Of a DNA stretch of 64,000 nucleotides, positions 57,116-64,000 are shown piece by piece. This stretch comes from Anaeromyxobacter sp. Fw109-5 (GTDB lineage: Bacteria > Myxococcota > Myxococcia > Myxococcales > Anaeromyxobacteraceae). The notes under the pieces are model-generated. The model did no database searches and was not told the origin of the DNA. It was given only the letters and a program-made list of their open reading frames with translations. Where the stretch lies: assembly GCF_000017505.1 (NCBI RefSeq), contig NC_009675.1, positions 1,984,001 to 2,048,000 of the forward strand, read 5' to 3'. The translations under genes were made by a program, and so were the position numbers. Position 1 is the first letter of the stretch. Every line of letters begins with the position of its first letter.

Positions 57116-57855
57116 GCAACTACATCGTCCGTTTCAGCCTCAAGCAGCGGATCGAGCACTTCGTCACGATGACGACGTTCGCGGCCCTCTGCCTCACGGG
57201 GCTGCCGCAGAAGTTCTACACGACGGGGTGGGCGCACTCCTTCGTCGGCTTCTTCGGCGGCATCGACAACACCCGCTGGATCCACCGCTGGTTCGGGATC
57301 CTGCTCGCCATCTCCACGGTGGTGCACTTCGCGAGCGGGATCGCCGCGATCCTCTCGCGCAAGATCGGCTTCTCGATGGTCCCGACGAAGAAGGACTTCG
57401 AGGACGCCATCCAGCAGCTCCGGTACTACCTGGGCATGACGAACGAGCATCCCCAGTACGATCGCTTCACCTACAAGGAGAAGTTCGAGTACTGGGGCCT
57501 CGTCGCCGGCAACGTGATCATGGTCGTCACCGGGTTCATGCTCTTCTTCCCGGTGAAGGCCGCCATGCTGATCCCGGGCGAGATCATCCCCGCCGCCAAG
57601 GTGGCCCACTCCAACGAAGGGCTGATGGCGTTCTTCGTCATCACCATCTGGCACATCTTCAACGCGCACCTGAACCCGGACGTCTTCCCGTTCGACGCGT
57701 CCATCTTCACCGGCAAGGTCAGCCGTGAGCGCTACCTGCACGAGCACCCGCTCGAGCTGGCGCGCCTCGAGGGCGGGCTGCCGCCGGACGCGCACGGCCA
57801 CTCCGCGCACGGGCACGCGTCCCCCGGCCACGGTGGAAAGCGCGACGTGGGCTGA
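57112..57855 (+). CDS. Di-heme-type cytochrome b (HydC/FdnI-like)
   Basis: A 247-residue membrane protein with four helices (about 18-34, 60-80, 128-147 and 170-188) and candidate heme b ligands H16, H58, H72, H166 and H181. FGFxMVPTKKDFEDAIQQLRYYLG between helices 2 and 3 is typical of the cytochrome b subunits that pair with formate dehydrogenase, hydrogenase or CbcL. The last 20 residues are rich in His and Gly (HGHSAHGHASPGH). Quinol oxidation or quinone reduction coupled to the nine-heme cytochrome is the likely role. Confidence 0.88.
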   Translation: MSNYIVRFSLKQRIEHFVTMTTFAALCLTGLPQKFYTTGWAHSFVGFFGGIDNTRWIHRWFGILLAISTVVHFASGIAAILSRKIGFSMVPTKKDFEDAIQQLRYYLGMTNEHPQYDRFTYKEKFEYWGLVAGNVIMVVTGFMLFFPVKAAMLIPGEIIPAAKVAHSNEGLMAFFVITIWHIFNAHLNPDVFPFDASIFTGKVSRERYLHEHPLELARLEGGLPPDAHGHSAHGHASPGHGGKRDVG

Positions 57856-58819
57856 CATCCTGGCGCAGGCCATCTTCCACACCCTGGTCGCCTCGCTGCT
57901 CGTGGAGGCGCTGGTGCGGAGCTGGGGCGTGCGCGAACCTCGCCAGCGGATGGCCCTGCGCCTCACGGCGCTGGGCTATCCGCTGGTGCTGTTTCCGGCG
58001 CTCGTGGCGCTGTTCCCGGGCCGCGCCGGCGAGGGCTTCCGCGAGGACCTCGCGATCTTCGACGCGCGGAGCTGGGAGGCCGTCCGCCTCCTCGGCGTCG
58101 GCCTCTACTGGTGGTGGCTCGCCGCGTTCGCGGCGGTGGGGGCGGCGCTGTTCTTCATGGACCTCCTCCCCGTGCTGCGCGGGCGTGGGCGCCGCGCTCC
58201 GGAGGGCCAGCTGCCCGGCGCGGAGAGCGCGGCCGTGCTTGACGCGGAGCTGCCGCGCGCCGCCGCCGCGCTCGGCATCCCGGAGCCTCCGGTGGTGTTC
58301 CTCGACCGCGACCTGCCGGTGCTCTTCTGCACCGGCGTGCGGCGCCCGGCCCTCGTGGTGTCTCGCGGAACGCTGGCGCGGCTCGATCGGGACGAGCTGC
58401 GCGCGGCGCTCGCGCACGAGCTCGCGCACGTCGCCGGGCGCGATCCGCTGAAGAGCTGGATCCTCATGGGGCTGCGGGCGCTCATGTTCTGGAACCCGGC
58501 GTTCCAGGTGGTGTCGCGCGCCCTGGCCCGCGACGCCGAGTGGCTCGCCGACGAGCGCGGCGCGGCCGCGTGCGGCGACCGGGTGGCGCTCGCGAGCGGG
58601 CTCCTCAAGCTCCACCGGGCCACGGGCGGCGCCGCGGTGCCCCGCACGCTCCCCTTCGCCGCCGCGCTCGCCGAGCCGCTGGCGCGGGTGCGATCGCACG
58701 ACATCGAGGTCCGCTGCCGGCGGCTGCTCGACGGCGCGCCCGCCCGGCTCCCGTACGGCGGCGCACGGGTCGCGCTGGCGGGCGCGGGCCTCACGGCGCT
58801 GCTGTTCTTCGTGGTATGA
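57833..58819 (+). CDS. Membrane-embedded M48/M56-type zinc metallopeptidase
   Basis: A 328-residue protein from a GTG at 57833 that overlaps the cytochrome b gene by 23 bp; other starts would make an unlikely N-terminus. Three N-terminal helices (about 8-28, 45-60 and 88-112) precede a zinc protease domain with AHELAH (H195, E196, H199) and the third-ligand segment EWLAD (E236). A final helix lies at the C-terminus. Similar domains occur in HtpX, BlaR1/MecR1 and maturation proteases. Placement between a cytochrome b and a heme-sensing kinase suggests a role in cytochrome turnover or signalling, which is inference. Confidence 0.8.
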   Translation: MESATWADILAQAIFHTLVASLLVEALVRSWGVREPRQRMALRLTALGYPLVLFPALVALFPGRAGEGFREDLAIFDARSWEAVRLLGVGLYWWWLAAFAAVGAALFFMDLLPVLRGRGRRAPEGQLPGAESAAVLDAELPRAAAALGIPEPPVVFLDRDLPVLFCTGVRRPALVVSRGTLARLDRDELRAALAHELAHVAGRDPLKSWILMGLRALMFWNPAFQVVSRALARDAEWLADERGAAACGDRVALASGLLKLHRATGGAAVPRTLPFAAALAEPLARVRSHDIEVRCRRLLDGAPARLPYGGARVALAGAGLTALLFFVV

Positions 58820-59394
58820 CCATCGGTACGGCCATGACCGCGCGGGTGAACGCCGCGGGCGGCGAGATCGCCCGGATGCTCGCGACGCTCGCCTACGTGC
58901 TGGCGACCGCGGCGGTGGTCGTGGCCGGGCTGGGCGCGCTGCCGCGCCTGCTCACCGGTGACTCCGGCGCCCACCGCGCCGCCACGATCCAGGAGGCCGA
59001 GCGCCGGCTCGGCGTGCGCATCGTCCTGCCTGGCTACTACCCGCAGCGCCTCGCCTGGCCCCCCGCGGAGATCCGCGTGGCGGGCGGGCGGCACGGCTCG
59101 GTCAAGCTCGCGTTCGCGGACAGGGCCGGGGGGCCCGGGCTGCAGCTCCTCGCGGCCACCGAGCCGGGCGAGGAGATCGACCCGGCGCTCATGGGCGACC
59201 GCAACGTCCTGTCCTTCCGCCGGACCGCGGTGGGCGGCCACCCCGCCGTCCTCGCGACGGTGCTCCTCGACGGCGACGCCTGGCAGGAGCTCAACTGGAT
59301 GGTGGAGGGGCGCGCCATCGTCCTCCGCACGCAGGGCGATCTGGACGAGCTCCTCCGCATCGCGCACAGCCTCCACGGGAGGCGCGAGCCGTGA
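58816..59394 (+). CDS. Membrane-anchored protein of unknown function
   Basis: A 192-residue protein. The ATG overlaps the peptidase stop (ATGA) and its own stop overlaps the kinase GTG by 4 bp. One membrane helix (about 19-44) is followed by an alpha/beta domain with GVRIVLPGYYPQRLAW, VKLAF and ELNWMVEGRAIVLRTQGDLDELLRIAHSL, similar in pattern to DUF4367-type extracytoplasmic domains found beside regulators. Function is unknown; a periplasmic accessory of the kinase is plausible. Confidence 0.65.
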   Translation: MTIGTAMTARVNAAGGEIARMLATLAYVLATAAVVVAGLGALPRLLTGDSGAHRAATIQEAERRLGVRIVLPGYYPQRLAWPPAEIRVAGGRHGSVKLAFADRAGGPGLQLLAATEPGEEIDPALMGDRNVLSFRRTAVGGHPAVLATVLLDGDAWQELNWMVEGRAIVLRTQGDLDELLRIAHSLHGRREP

Positions 59395-61313
59395 GCGCGC
59401 CGGGATCGACCTCCGGCGGGGGGATCTCGCTCCGCACCCGCGTGTACCTGCTCATGGGCATCGGGATCTTCTTCCCGATCGTGCTCATGGCGGCGGCGGG
59501 CCTCTACTGGATCCGGGGCTTCGACGAGCGGATCCTCGTGGGGCGCAGCGCGGCCGCGGGCGCGGTGGCGGCGCACTTCGACGAGGGGCTCACGGCGGAC
59601 CTCGAGTCGCTGCAGCGGCTCGCGTCGGCGCTCTCGGCCGGGTTCGGCGACGCCGACCACGCCGAGGAGCAGCGCCTCGTCCGGGCGGCCCACGAGTCGC
59701 TCCGCTATCGCGAGACGATCTTCGTGCTCGACCGCGAGCAGCACCTGCTCGCTCACGAGCCCACCGGCACCCTCACCGAGGTGCCCGAGGCGGCGCGACC
59801 GCTCGTGGAGGAGGTGCTCGCGACCGGTCGCCCCCGCATGTCGGGACTCTCCCTCGACGCGCGGGGAGCCGTGGTCCACGAGCTCGTCCCGGTGCGGAGC
59901 TGGACCGGGGAGGTGGTCGGCGTCGTCGGCGGCACCTTCCGCCCGGATCGCCGCGACTTCGGCCGGATGCTGCAGCACCTGCGCCGCGGCCGGAGCGGCT
60001 TCGCCGACCTGGTGGACGGGAGCGGCCTGGTGGTCGCGTCGAGCGACCGCGGGCGCGCCGGGAAGCCGGCCGGTTGCGGCGGCGGTCTCCGCAGCCTCAT
60101 GTCGGACCGCCGCACCACCAGCGTCAGCTGCCGGGGGTGCCACCAGGACCGCAGCGTGCCCGAGCTCGGGGGCGAGGCCCTGCCGGACGACGAGCTGCTC
60201 ACCTTCGCCCCGCTCGGCAGCGCGCCGTGGGCGGTAGTCGTCCGGCAGGCCATCGGGGAGGCGCTGCCGACGCAGGGATCGCTGCCCTGGTACGTCGTCG
60301 GCATCGGCCTGCTGCTCCAGCTCGCGCTGGTCGGCACGTTCGCCTGGGGCGCGGCGCTGAGCGTCACGCGGCCGGTGGGCGTGCTCACCTTCGAGGCGGA
60401 GCGGATCGCCCGGGGAGAGCTCGATTGGCCCATCCCGGACCTCGGCTCCGACGAGGTGGGCCGCCTCGGGGGGGCGCTCGAGCGGATGCGCGGGGCGCTG
60501 CGCGGGACGCTCGCGCAGCTCGCGGAGGCGAACGTCGGGCTCGAGCAGCGCGTGCAGGAGCGGACCCGGGAGCTGAACGAGGCGCTCGCCCGGGTGCGCG
60601 AGCGGGACGCGGATCGCTCCCAGCTCCTGCGCAAGGTCATCACCGCGCAGGAGGACGAGCGGAAGCGCATCGCCCGGGAGCTGCACGACGAGACCACGCA
60701 GAGCCTCGCCGTGCTCGCCATGGGGCTCGAGGCCGCGCAGGACGCGCTCCGGACCGGGCTGACGCCGCGGCTCGACGAGGTGAAGGCGGTGGCCCTGCGC
60801 ACGCTGGAGGACGTCCATCGCCTCATCCTGGACCTGCGCCCGTCCGTGCTCGACGACCTGGGCCTCTTCTCGGCGATCCAGTGGTACGCCGAGCGGAGCC
60901 TCGAGACGCGCGGCATCTCCGTCCGCTGCGAGTTCGGCGAGCTGGACCGCCGCCTGCCGCCCGAGCTCGAGACCGCGCTCTTCCGCATGTGCCAGGAGGC
61001 GATGAGCAACGTCGCCCGCCACGCCCAGGCCAGCGCGGTGCTCGTGCAGGTGGGCGTGGAGAACGGCGCCATCCAGATAGACATCGAGGACGACGGCCGG
61101 GGCTTCGACGTGGAGGCCGCCGCGCGGCGCGAGGGACGGCGGCCCTGGGGCCTGCTCGGAATCCGCGAGCGAGCGGAGATCCTCGGGGGCTCGGCTCGGA
61201 TAGACTCGGCGCCGGGTCAGGGGACGCGGGTGCAGGTGCGCGTCCCGCTCCCGCCGGCGGAGCCGGCGCAGGCCGACGGGGCGAAGGAAGGGCGTGGAGG
61301 AGTGGTGGCATGA
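59391..61313 (+). CDS. NarX/DegS-type histidine kinase with a heme c motif in the sensor
   Basis: A 640-residue membrane sensor with helices at about 20-40 and 301-325. Between them lies a periplasmic dCache-like domain (about 45-295) that includes CRGCH (C247, C250, H251), a single heme c site, and a nearby C229. HAMP (about 325-380), coiled coil, HisKA_3 with H432 in RELHDETTQ, and an HATPase domain (CQEAMSNVARHA, DDGRGFD, GLLGIRER) follow. It ends overlapping the NarL-type regulator gene. It is the second heme-motif kinase in the window and belongs to a different kinase class from the one at 45322. Confidence 0.92.
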   Translation: MSAPGSTSGGGISLRTRVYLLMGIGIFFPIVLMAAAGLYWIRGFDERILVGRSAAAGAVAAHFDEGLTADLESLQRLASALSAGFGDADHAEEQRLVRAAHESLRYRETIFVLDREQHLLAHEPTGTLTEVPEAARPLVEEVLATGRPRMSGLSLDARGAVVHELVPVRSWTGEVVGVVGGTFRPDRRDFGRMLQHLRRGRSGFADLVDGSGLVVASSDRGRAGKPAGCGGGLRSLMSDRRTTSVSCRGCHQDRSVPELGGEALPDDELLTFAPLGSAPWAVVVRQAIGEALPTQGSLPWYVVGIGLLLQLALVGTFAWGAALSVTRPVGVLTFEAERIARGELDWPIPDLGSDEVGRLGGALERMRGALRGTLAQLAEANVGLEQRVQERTRELNEALARVRERDADRSQLLRKVITAQEDERKRIARELHDETTQSLAVLAMGLEAAQDALRTGLTPRLDEVKAVALRTLEDVHRLILDLRPSVLDDLGLFSAIQWYAERSLETRGISVRCEFGELDRRLPPELETALFRMCQEAMSNVARHAQASAVLVQVGVENGAIQIDIEDDGRGFDVEAAARREGRRPWGLLGIRERAEILGGSARIDSAPGQGTRVQVRVPLPPAEPAQADGAKEGRGGVVA

Positions 61314-61966
61314 GCAAGATCCGGGTCCTCATCGCGGACGACCACGCCATCCTGCGTGAGGGCATCCGCGCGCTCCTGCAGCTCCACCCCGACATCGAGG
61401 TCGTCGGCGACGCGGCGGACGGCAAGGAGGCCATCGCCCAGGTCGAGCGGCTCGACCCCGACGTCGTGCTCATGGACATCGCCATGCCCGGCCTGGGGGG
61501 CATCGAGGCCGCCCTCGAGCTGCACAAGCTCGGCAAGCGATCGAAGGTCCTCATCCTGTCCCAGTACGAGGATCGCGAGTACGTGCGGCGCCTGCTCAAG
61601 GCCGGGGTCGCCGGCTACGTGCTGAAGAAGTCGGCCGGGTCCGAGCTCGCGAACGCCATCCGCGCGGTGAACCGCGGCGGCCTGGTGCTCGATCCGGAGG
61701 TCGCCCGGACCGCCATGCAGGACGCCGGCCAGGCCACCCCCGGCGGCGCCGCCGATCCCTACGAGGCGCTGACCGACCGCGAGAAGCAGGTCCTGAAGCT
61801 CGTCGCGGAGGGGCGGTCCAACAAGGAGGTCGCCGAGGTCCTCGGCATCAGCGTGAAGACCGCCATGAGCCACCGCGAGCACGTCATGGAGAAGCTCCAG
61901 GTGCACAACCGGACGGAGCTCGTGCGGTTCGCGCTGAAGAAGGGCGTGATCCGGGTGGATGAGTGA
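61310..61966 (+). CDS. NarL/FixJ-family response regulator
   Basis: A 218-residue regulator with receiver domain (D56 in VLMDIAMPG, conserved Lys in YVLKKSAG) and LuxR-type HTH (LTDREKQVLKLVAEGRSNKEVAEVLG, about 155-180). The ATG overlaps the kinase stop, so the two are a coupled pair. It probably controls the cytochrome genes it is transcribed with, or other respiratory genes. Confidence 0.94.
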   Translation: MSKIRVLIADDHAILREGIRALLQLHPDIEVVGDAADGKEAIAQVERLDPDVVLMDIAMPGLGGIEAALELHKLGKRSKVLILSQYEDREYVRRLLKAGVAGYVLKKSAGSELANAIRAVNRGGLVLDPEVARTAMQDAGQATPGGAADPYEALTDREKQVLKLVAEGRSNKEVAEVLGISVKTAMSHREHVMEKLQVHNRTELVRFALKKGVIRVDE

Positions 61967-62048
61967 GCGGAGCCCGGCTTTCCTTCAGTCTCGGGGAAAC
62001 CACTCGCTCCCTGCGCCGACGGGATCCGCTCGCGTGACTGGCTTGAAT

Positions 62049-62081
62049 CCGCTCGCCCTGAGCCTGTCGAAGGGCGAGCGG
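62049..62081. repeat. Stem-loop repeat copy, 11-bp stem and GAGCCTGTCGA loop
   Basis: CCGCTCGCCCT and AGGGCGAGCGG are perfect complements around GAGCCTGTCGA. It lies in the 137-bp gap between the convergent response-regulator and subtilase genes and could also act as a terminator. Confidence 0.6.
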
Positions 62082-62103
62082 AATGTCGAGGACGGCGCTC
62101 GAC

Positions 62104-63960
62104 TCAGCCCTGCCGCTCCTCCCGCGCCTGGCCCGCGCGCACCCGCCTCCGCGCAGTGACCCGCTTCGCCGGCCGCTTCCCGCTCGCCGCGAGCACCGCC
62201 TCCACCGCCTGCCGCGCGGACACCCGCCCGTTGCCGTAGCGCGCGTCCCATCCGGCCGCGCCGGCCGGCGTGACGGCCGAGAGGACGATCGCGCGGAGCT
62301 CCTCGATGGAGAGCGACCGCCCCGCGGCGCGGGCCTCCGCGAGCACGAGCGCGGCGAGCCCCGTCACCGCGGGCGACGCCATGCTCGTCCCCGACATCGC
62401 GATCGCGCCGTCGCTGGATCTCGCCGACGCCGCGACGACCTGGTGCCCCGGCGCACTCACCTCCGGCTTGTGCCGTCCGTCGCGGGTCGGTCCGGCGCTC
62501 GAGAAGAAAGAGATCGGCGCCGCCGCCCGGTGCGCGTCGAACGAGCCGACCACGATCGAGTGGTGCCCGCACGAGATCGACCCGAGCGTGTGGGAGTTGT
62601 CGAGCGGCCGCGCCGCGAACGACGACGGGCCTGCGTCGTCCCGCTCGATCCACGCGTGGAAGCGCCCGTCCTTCACGTCCGCCCCGTGGAGCCGCAGCGT
62701 CCAGGGCCCCGGCGGCGCGCCGACGTCCAGGAACACGTTCACGACGTTGTCGCCGTTGTTCGGGTCCTTCGCCCGGTGCGCCGCGAACAGCACGGTGCGG
62801 CCCTTCGATCTCGCGGTGGCGCTCTCTCCGAGCGCGACCCGCCCGGCCGACTCGCCGTCCGGGCCGATGAGCTCCACGTCGAAGCGGTCGTCGCCGTCGT
62901 ACCAGAGCTCGACCTCGTTGGAGGTGTCGTCGCCGCGGCTGATCTCCCAGGAGACGTCCGCCGTCTTGCCGGCGCGGACGACGCCGGACGCGTGGATGCC
63001 GTCCGCGTACGCGTTCGACGCCGCGATGACGACGGCGCGGTCAGGGCGCGCCGCCACGAGCGCGTCGATGGCTTGCTCGACGAGCGTGCTGCCGTCGTGC
63101 GGGCCGCCATTGGTGCCGAGGCTGATGTTCACGGCGCAGGGCCTCTCCCCGGCGCGATCGAAGATGAACTTGAGCGCCTCGACGAGGTGGACGGAGTCGC
63201 CGAAGGTGCGGCCGACGACATCCGGGCCGTCCCAGGGGAGGTCGCCCGCGGACAGCTCGACGAAGACGAGGTCGGCGTTCGGCGCGACGCCCGGCGTGCC
63301 CGTGCCGCGGCCGTTCCCGGCGGCGATGTCCGTCACGTGCGTGCCATGCGAGCCGGGCTCGGGCTCGTAGCGGAGCGCGGCGTACGGGTCCTTCGCGCGC
63401 AGCGCCTTGTCGATGTCGGCGCGCTCGTGGACGCGGCCGTAGCCGGCGCGGCCCTTGGCGCGCGGCGTGCCGTCCTGGTCCCAGAGCGCGAGGAGCCGCG
63501 TGCTCCCGTCGGGGTTCCGGAAGTTCCGGTGCACGAAGTCGCAGCCGAAGTCGATGACGCCGATGACGACCCCCTGGCCCTGCGCGCCGCGCGCGCCCGC
63601 GGGCAGGAGGGTCTTGCGCGCCCCCATGCTCCGCGTCGTCGCGTCGAGGGTGGGACGCAGCAGCGTCGCCGCCTTGAGGCTCAGGACGGTGGGCTCCTGG
63701 CGGAGCGACTCGATGCGGTCGACCGGCACGCGGCCGGTGACGAGTACGCCGCCGTCCCTTGCAGGCCCGAGCTCAGTACCCTCGCGTATGTCTGCGAGCG
63801 CGCGCCAGGCGGCGGGATCGGCGACGCGGGCGATGACGGGGATCTCGCCGCGATCGGTCGACGCGGTCGCGCGCGGGATGAAGCCCCGGCGCTTGCGCTC
63901 GATGAGGGCCTGGAGGCGGGGATCGAGGGAGGGGAGGACGTCGCTCTTCTCGAGCTTCAT
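62104..63960 (-). CDS. S8-family subtilisin-like serine protease without signal peptide
   Basis: A 618-residue subtilase. The catalytic triad is D137 (VIGVIDFGCD), H205 (GSHGTHVTD) and S526 (SGTSMASP), with oxyanion N316 in AASN. An N-terminal region of about 120 residues with no signal peptide resembles an I9-like pro-region, and about 120 residues (330-450) are inserted between the oxyanion Asn and the Ser as a beta-rich domain. The tail is basic (KRPAKRVTARRRVRAGQ). It may act inside the cell or leave by another route. It converges on the response-regulator gene. Confidence 0.9.
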   Translation of the reverse strand: MKLEKSDVLPSLDPRLQALIERKRRGFIPRATASTDRGEIPVIARVADPAAWRALADIREGTELGPARDGGVLVTGRVPVDRIESLRQEPTVLSLKAATLLRPTLDATTRSMGARKTLLPAGARGAQGQGVVIGVIDFGCDFVHRNFRNPDGSTRLLALWDQDGTPRAKGRAGYGRVHERADIDKALRAKDPYAALRYEPEPGSHGTHVTDIAAGNGRGTGTPGVAPNADLVFVELSAGDLPWDGPDVVGRTFGDSVHLVEALKFIFDRAGERPCAVNISLGTNGGPHDGSTLVEQAIDALVAARPDRAVVIAASNAYADGIHASGVVRAGKTADVSWEISRGDDTSNEVELWYDGDDRFDVELIGPDGESAGRVALGESATARSKGRTVLFAAHRAKDPNNGDNVVNVFLDVGAPPGPWTLRLHGADVKDGRFHAWIERDDAGPSSFAARPLDNSHTLGSISCGHHSIVVGSFDAHRAAAPISFFSSAGPTRDGRHKPEVSAPGHQVVAASARSSDGAIAMSGTSMASPAVTGLAALVLAEARAAGRSLSIEELRAIVLSAVTPAGAAGWDARYGNGRVSARQAVEAVLAASGKRPAKRVTARRRVRAGQAREERQG

Positions 63961-64000
63961 GGGGACGAGCGTAGCAGACGGATGCGCCGGCGTGTCACCC

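Noticed and set aside
63664-63700. Apparent fifth copy of the AGGCTCAGGACGGTGGG stem-loop inside the subtilase gene
   Set aside because: The match to 43818-43855 covers only about 17 bases, lacks the second stem arm, and codes for an ordinary PTVLSL strand of the protease pro-region.

Overview
The window looks like chromosomal DNA of a very GC-rich Myxococcota bacterium, most plausibly Anaeromyxobacter or a close relative. That assignment is an inference from base composition, gene content (multiheme cytochromes c, HybA/HybB-type quinone modules, hybrid and NtrC-type regulators, AceK, GH57/DUF3536) and the high density of overlapping genes. I see no rRNA, tRNA, CRISPR array, integrase or transposase. 

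Layout: 1-17.4 kb holds a beta-barrel fragment, a DUF218 protein, a degenerate bacteriohemerythrin, thiD, a GH57 glycosidase, an acetyl/propionyl-CoA synthetase, small unknown proteins, a MASE1-PAS-PAS hybrid histidine kinase and an ABC transporter with an AttH-like secreted protein. 17.4-27.3 kb holds aceK, a pseudokinase with a Pro/Thr hexanucleotide-repeat linker, and a cellulose-like exopolysaccharide cluster: a BcsC-like TPR plus beta-barrel protein, one polypeptide joining a GH8 endoglucanase to a BcsA-type synthase with two PilZ domains, and a NAGPA-like secreted protein. 27.5-44.7 kb holds housekeeping and stress genes: phosphoglucomutase, P-loop kinase, SDR, HIT protein, M2 peptidase, CsbD, a complete RND efflux operon, grxC, htpX, an NhaR-like regulator divergent from TerC, an SPW protein and purU. 

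45-49 kb is a signalling unit: a histidine kinase with c-type heme motifs in its periplasmic sensor, an archaemetzincin, and a sigma54-dependent NtrC-type regulator. A DUF6311-like membrane protein follows. 

51.4-62 kb is the most interesting part. It encodes a 24-residue membrane peptide, a Tat-exported 4x[4Fe-4S] HybA-like protein, a HybB/NrfD-like quinone protein, two membrane-anchored GcvH-fold proteins that have both lost the lipoyl lysine, a triheme c7-type cytochrome and a small membrane protein. After an FNR-like palindrome comes a set of six overlapping genes: a nine-heme cytochrome c, a di-heme-type cytochrome b, a membrane zinc protease, an unknown anchored protein, a heme-motif histidine kinase and a NarL-type regulator. 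I read this as a candidate quinone/cytochrome electron-transfer module, related in parts to Geobacter Cbc complexes, that carries its own redox sensor. An intracellular-type subtilase on the minus strand closes the window. 

Several classes of repeat are present: G-rich hexanucleotide tracts (one intergenic, one in frame in the pseudokinase), a two-copy ~95-bp interspersed element, and stem-loops with a conserved GAGCCTGTCGA-type loop and different, self-complementary stems.
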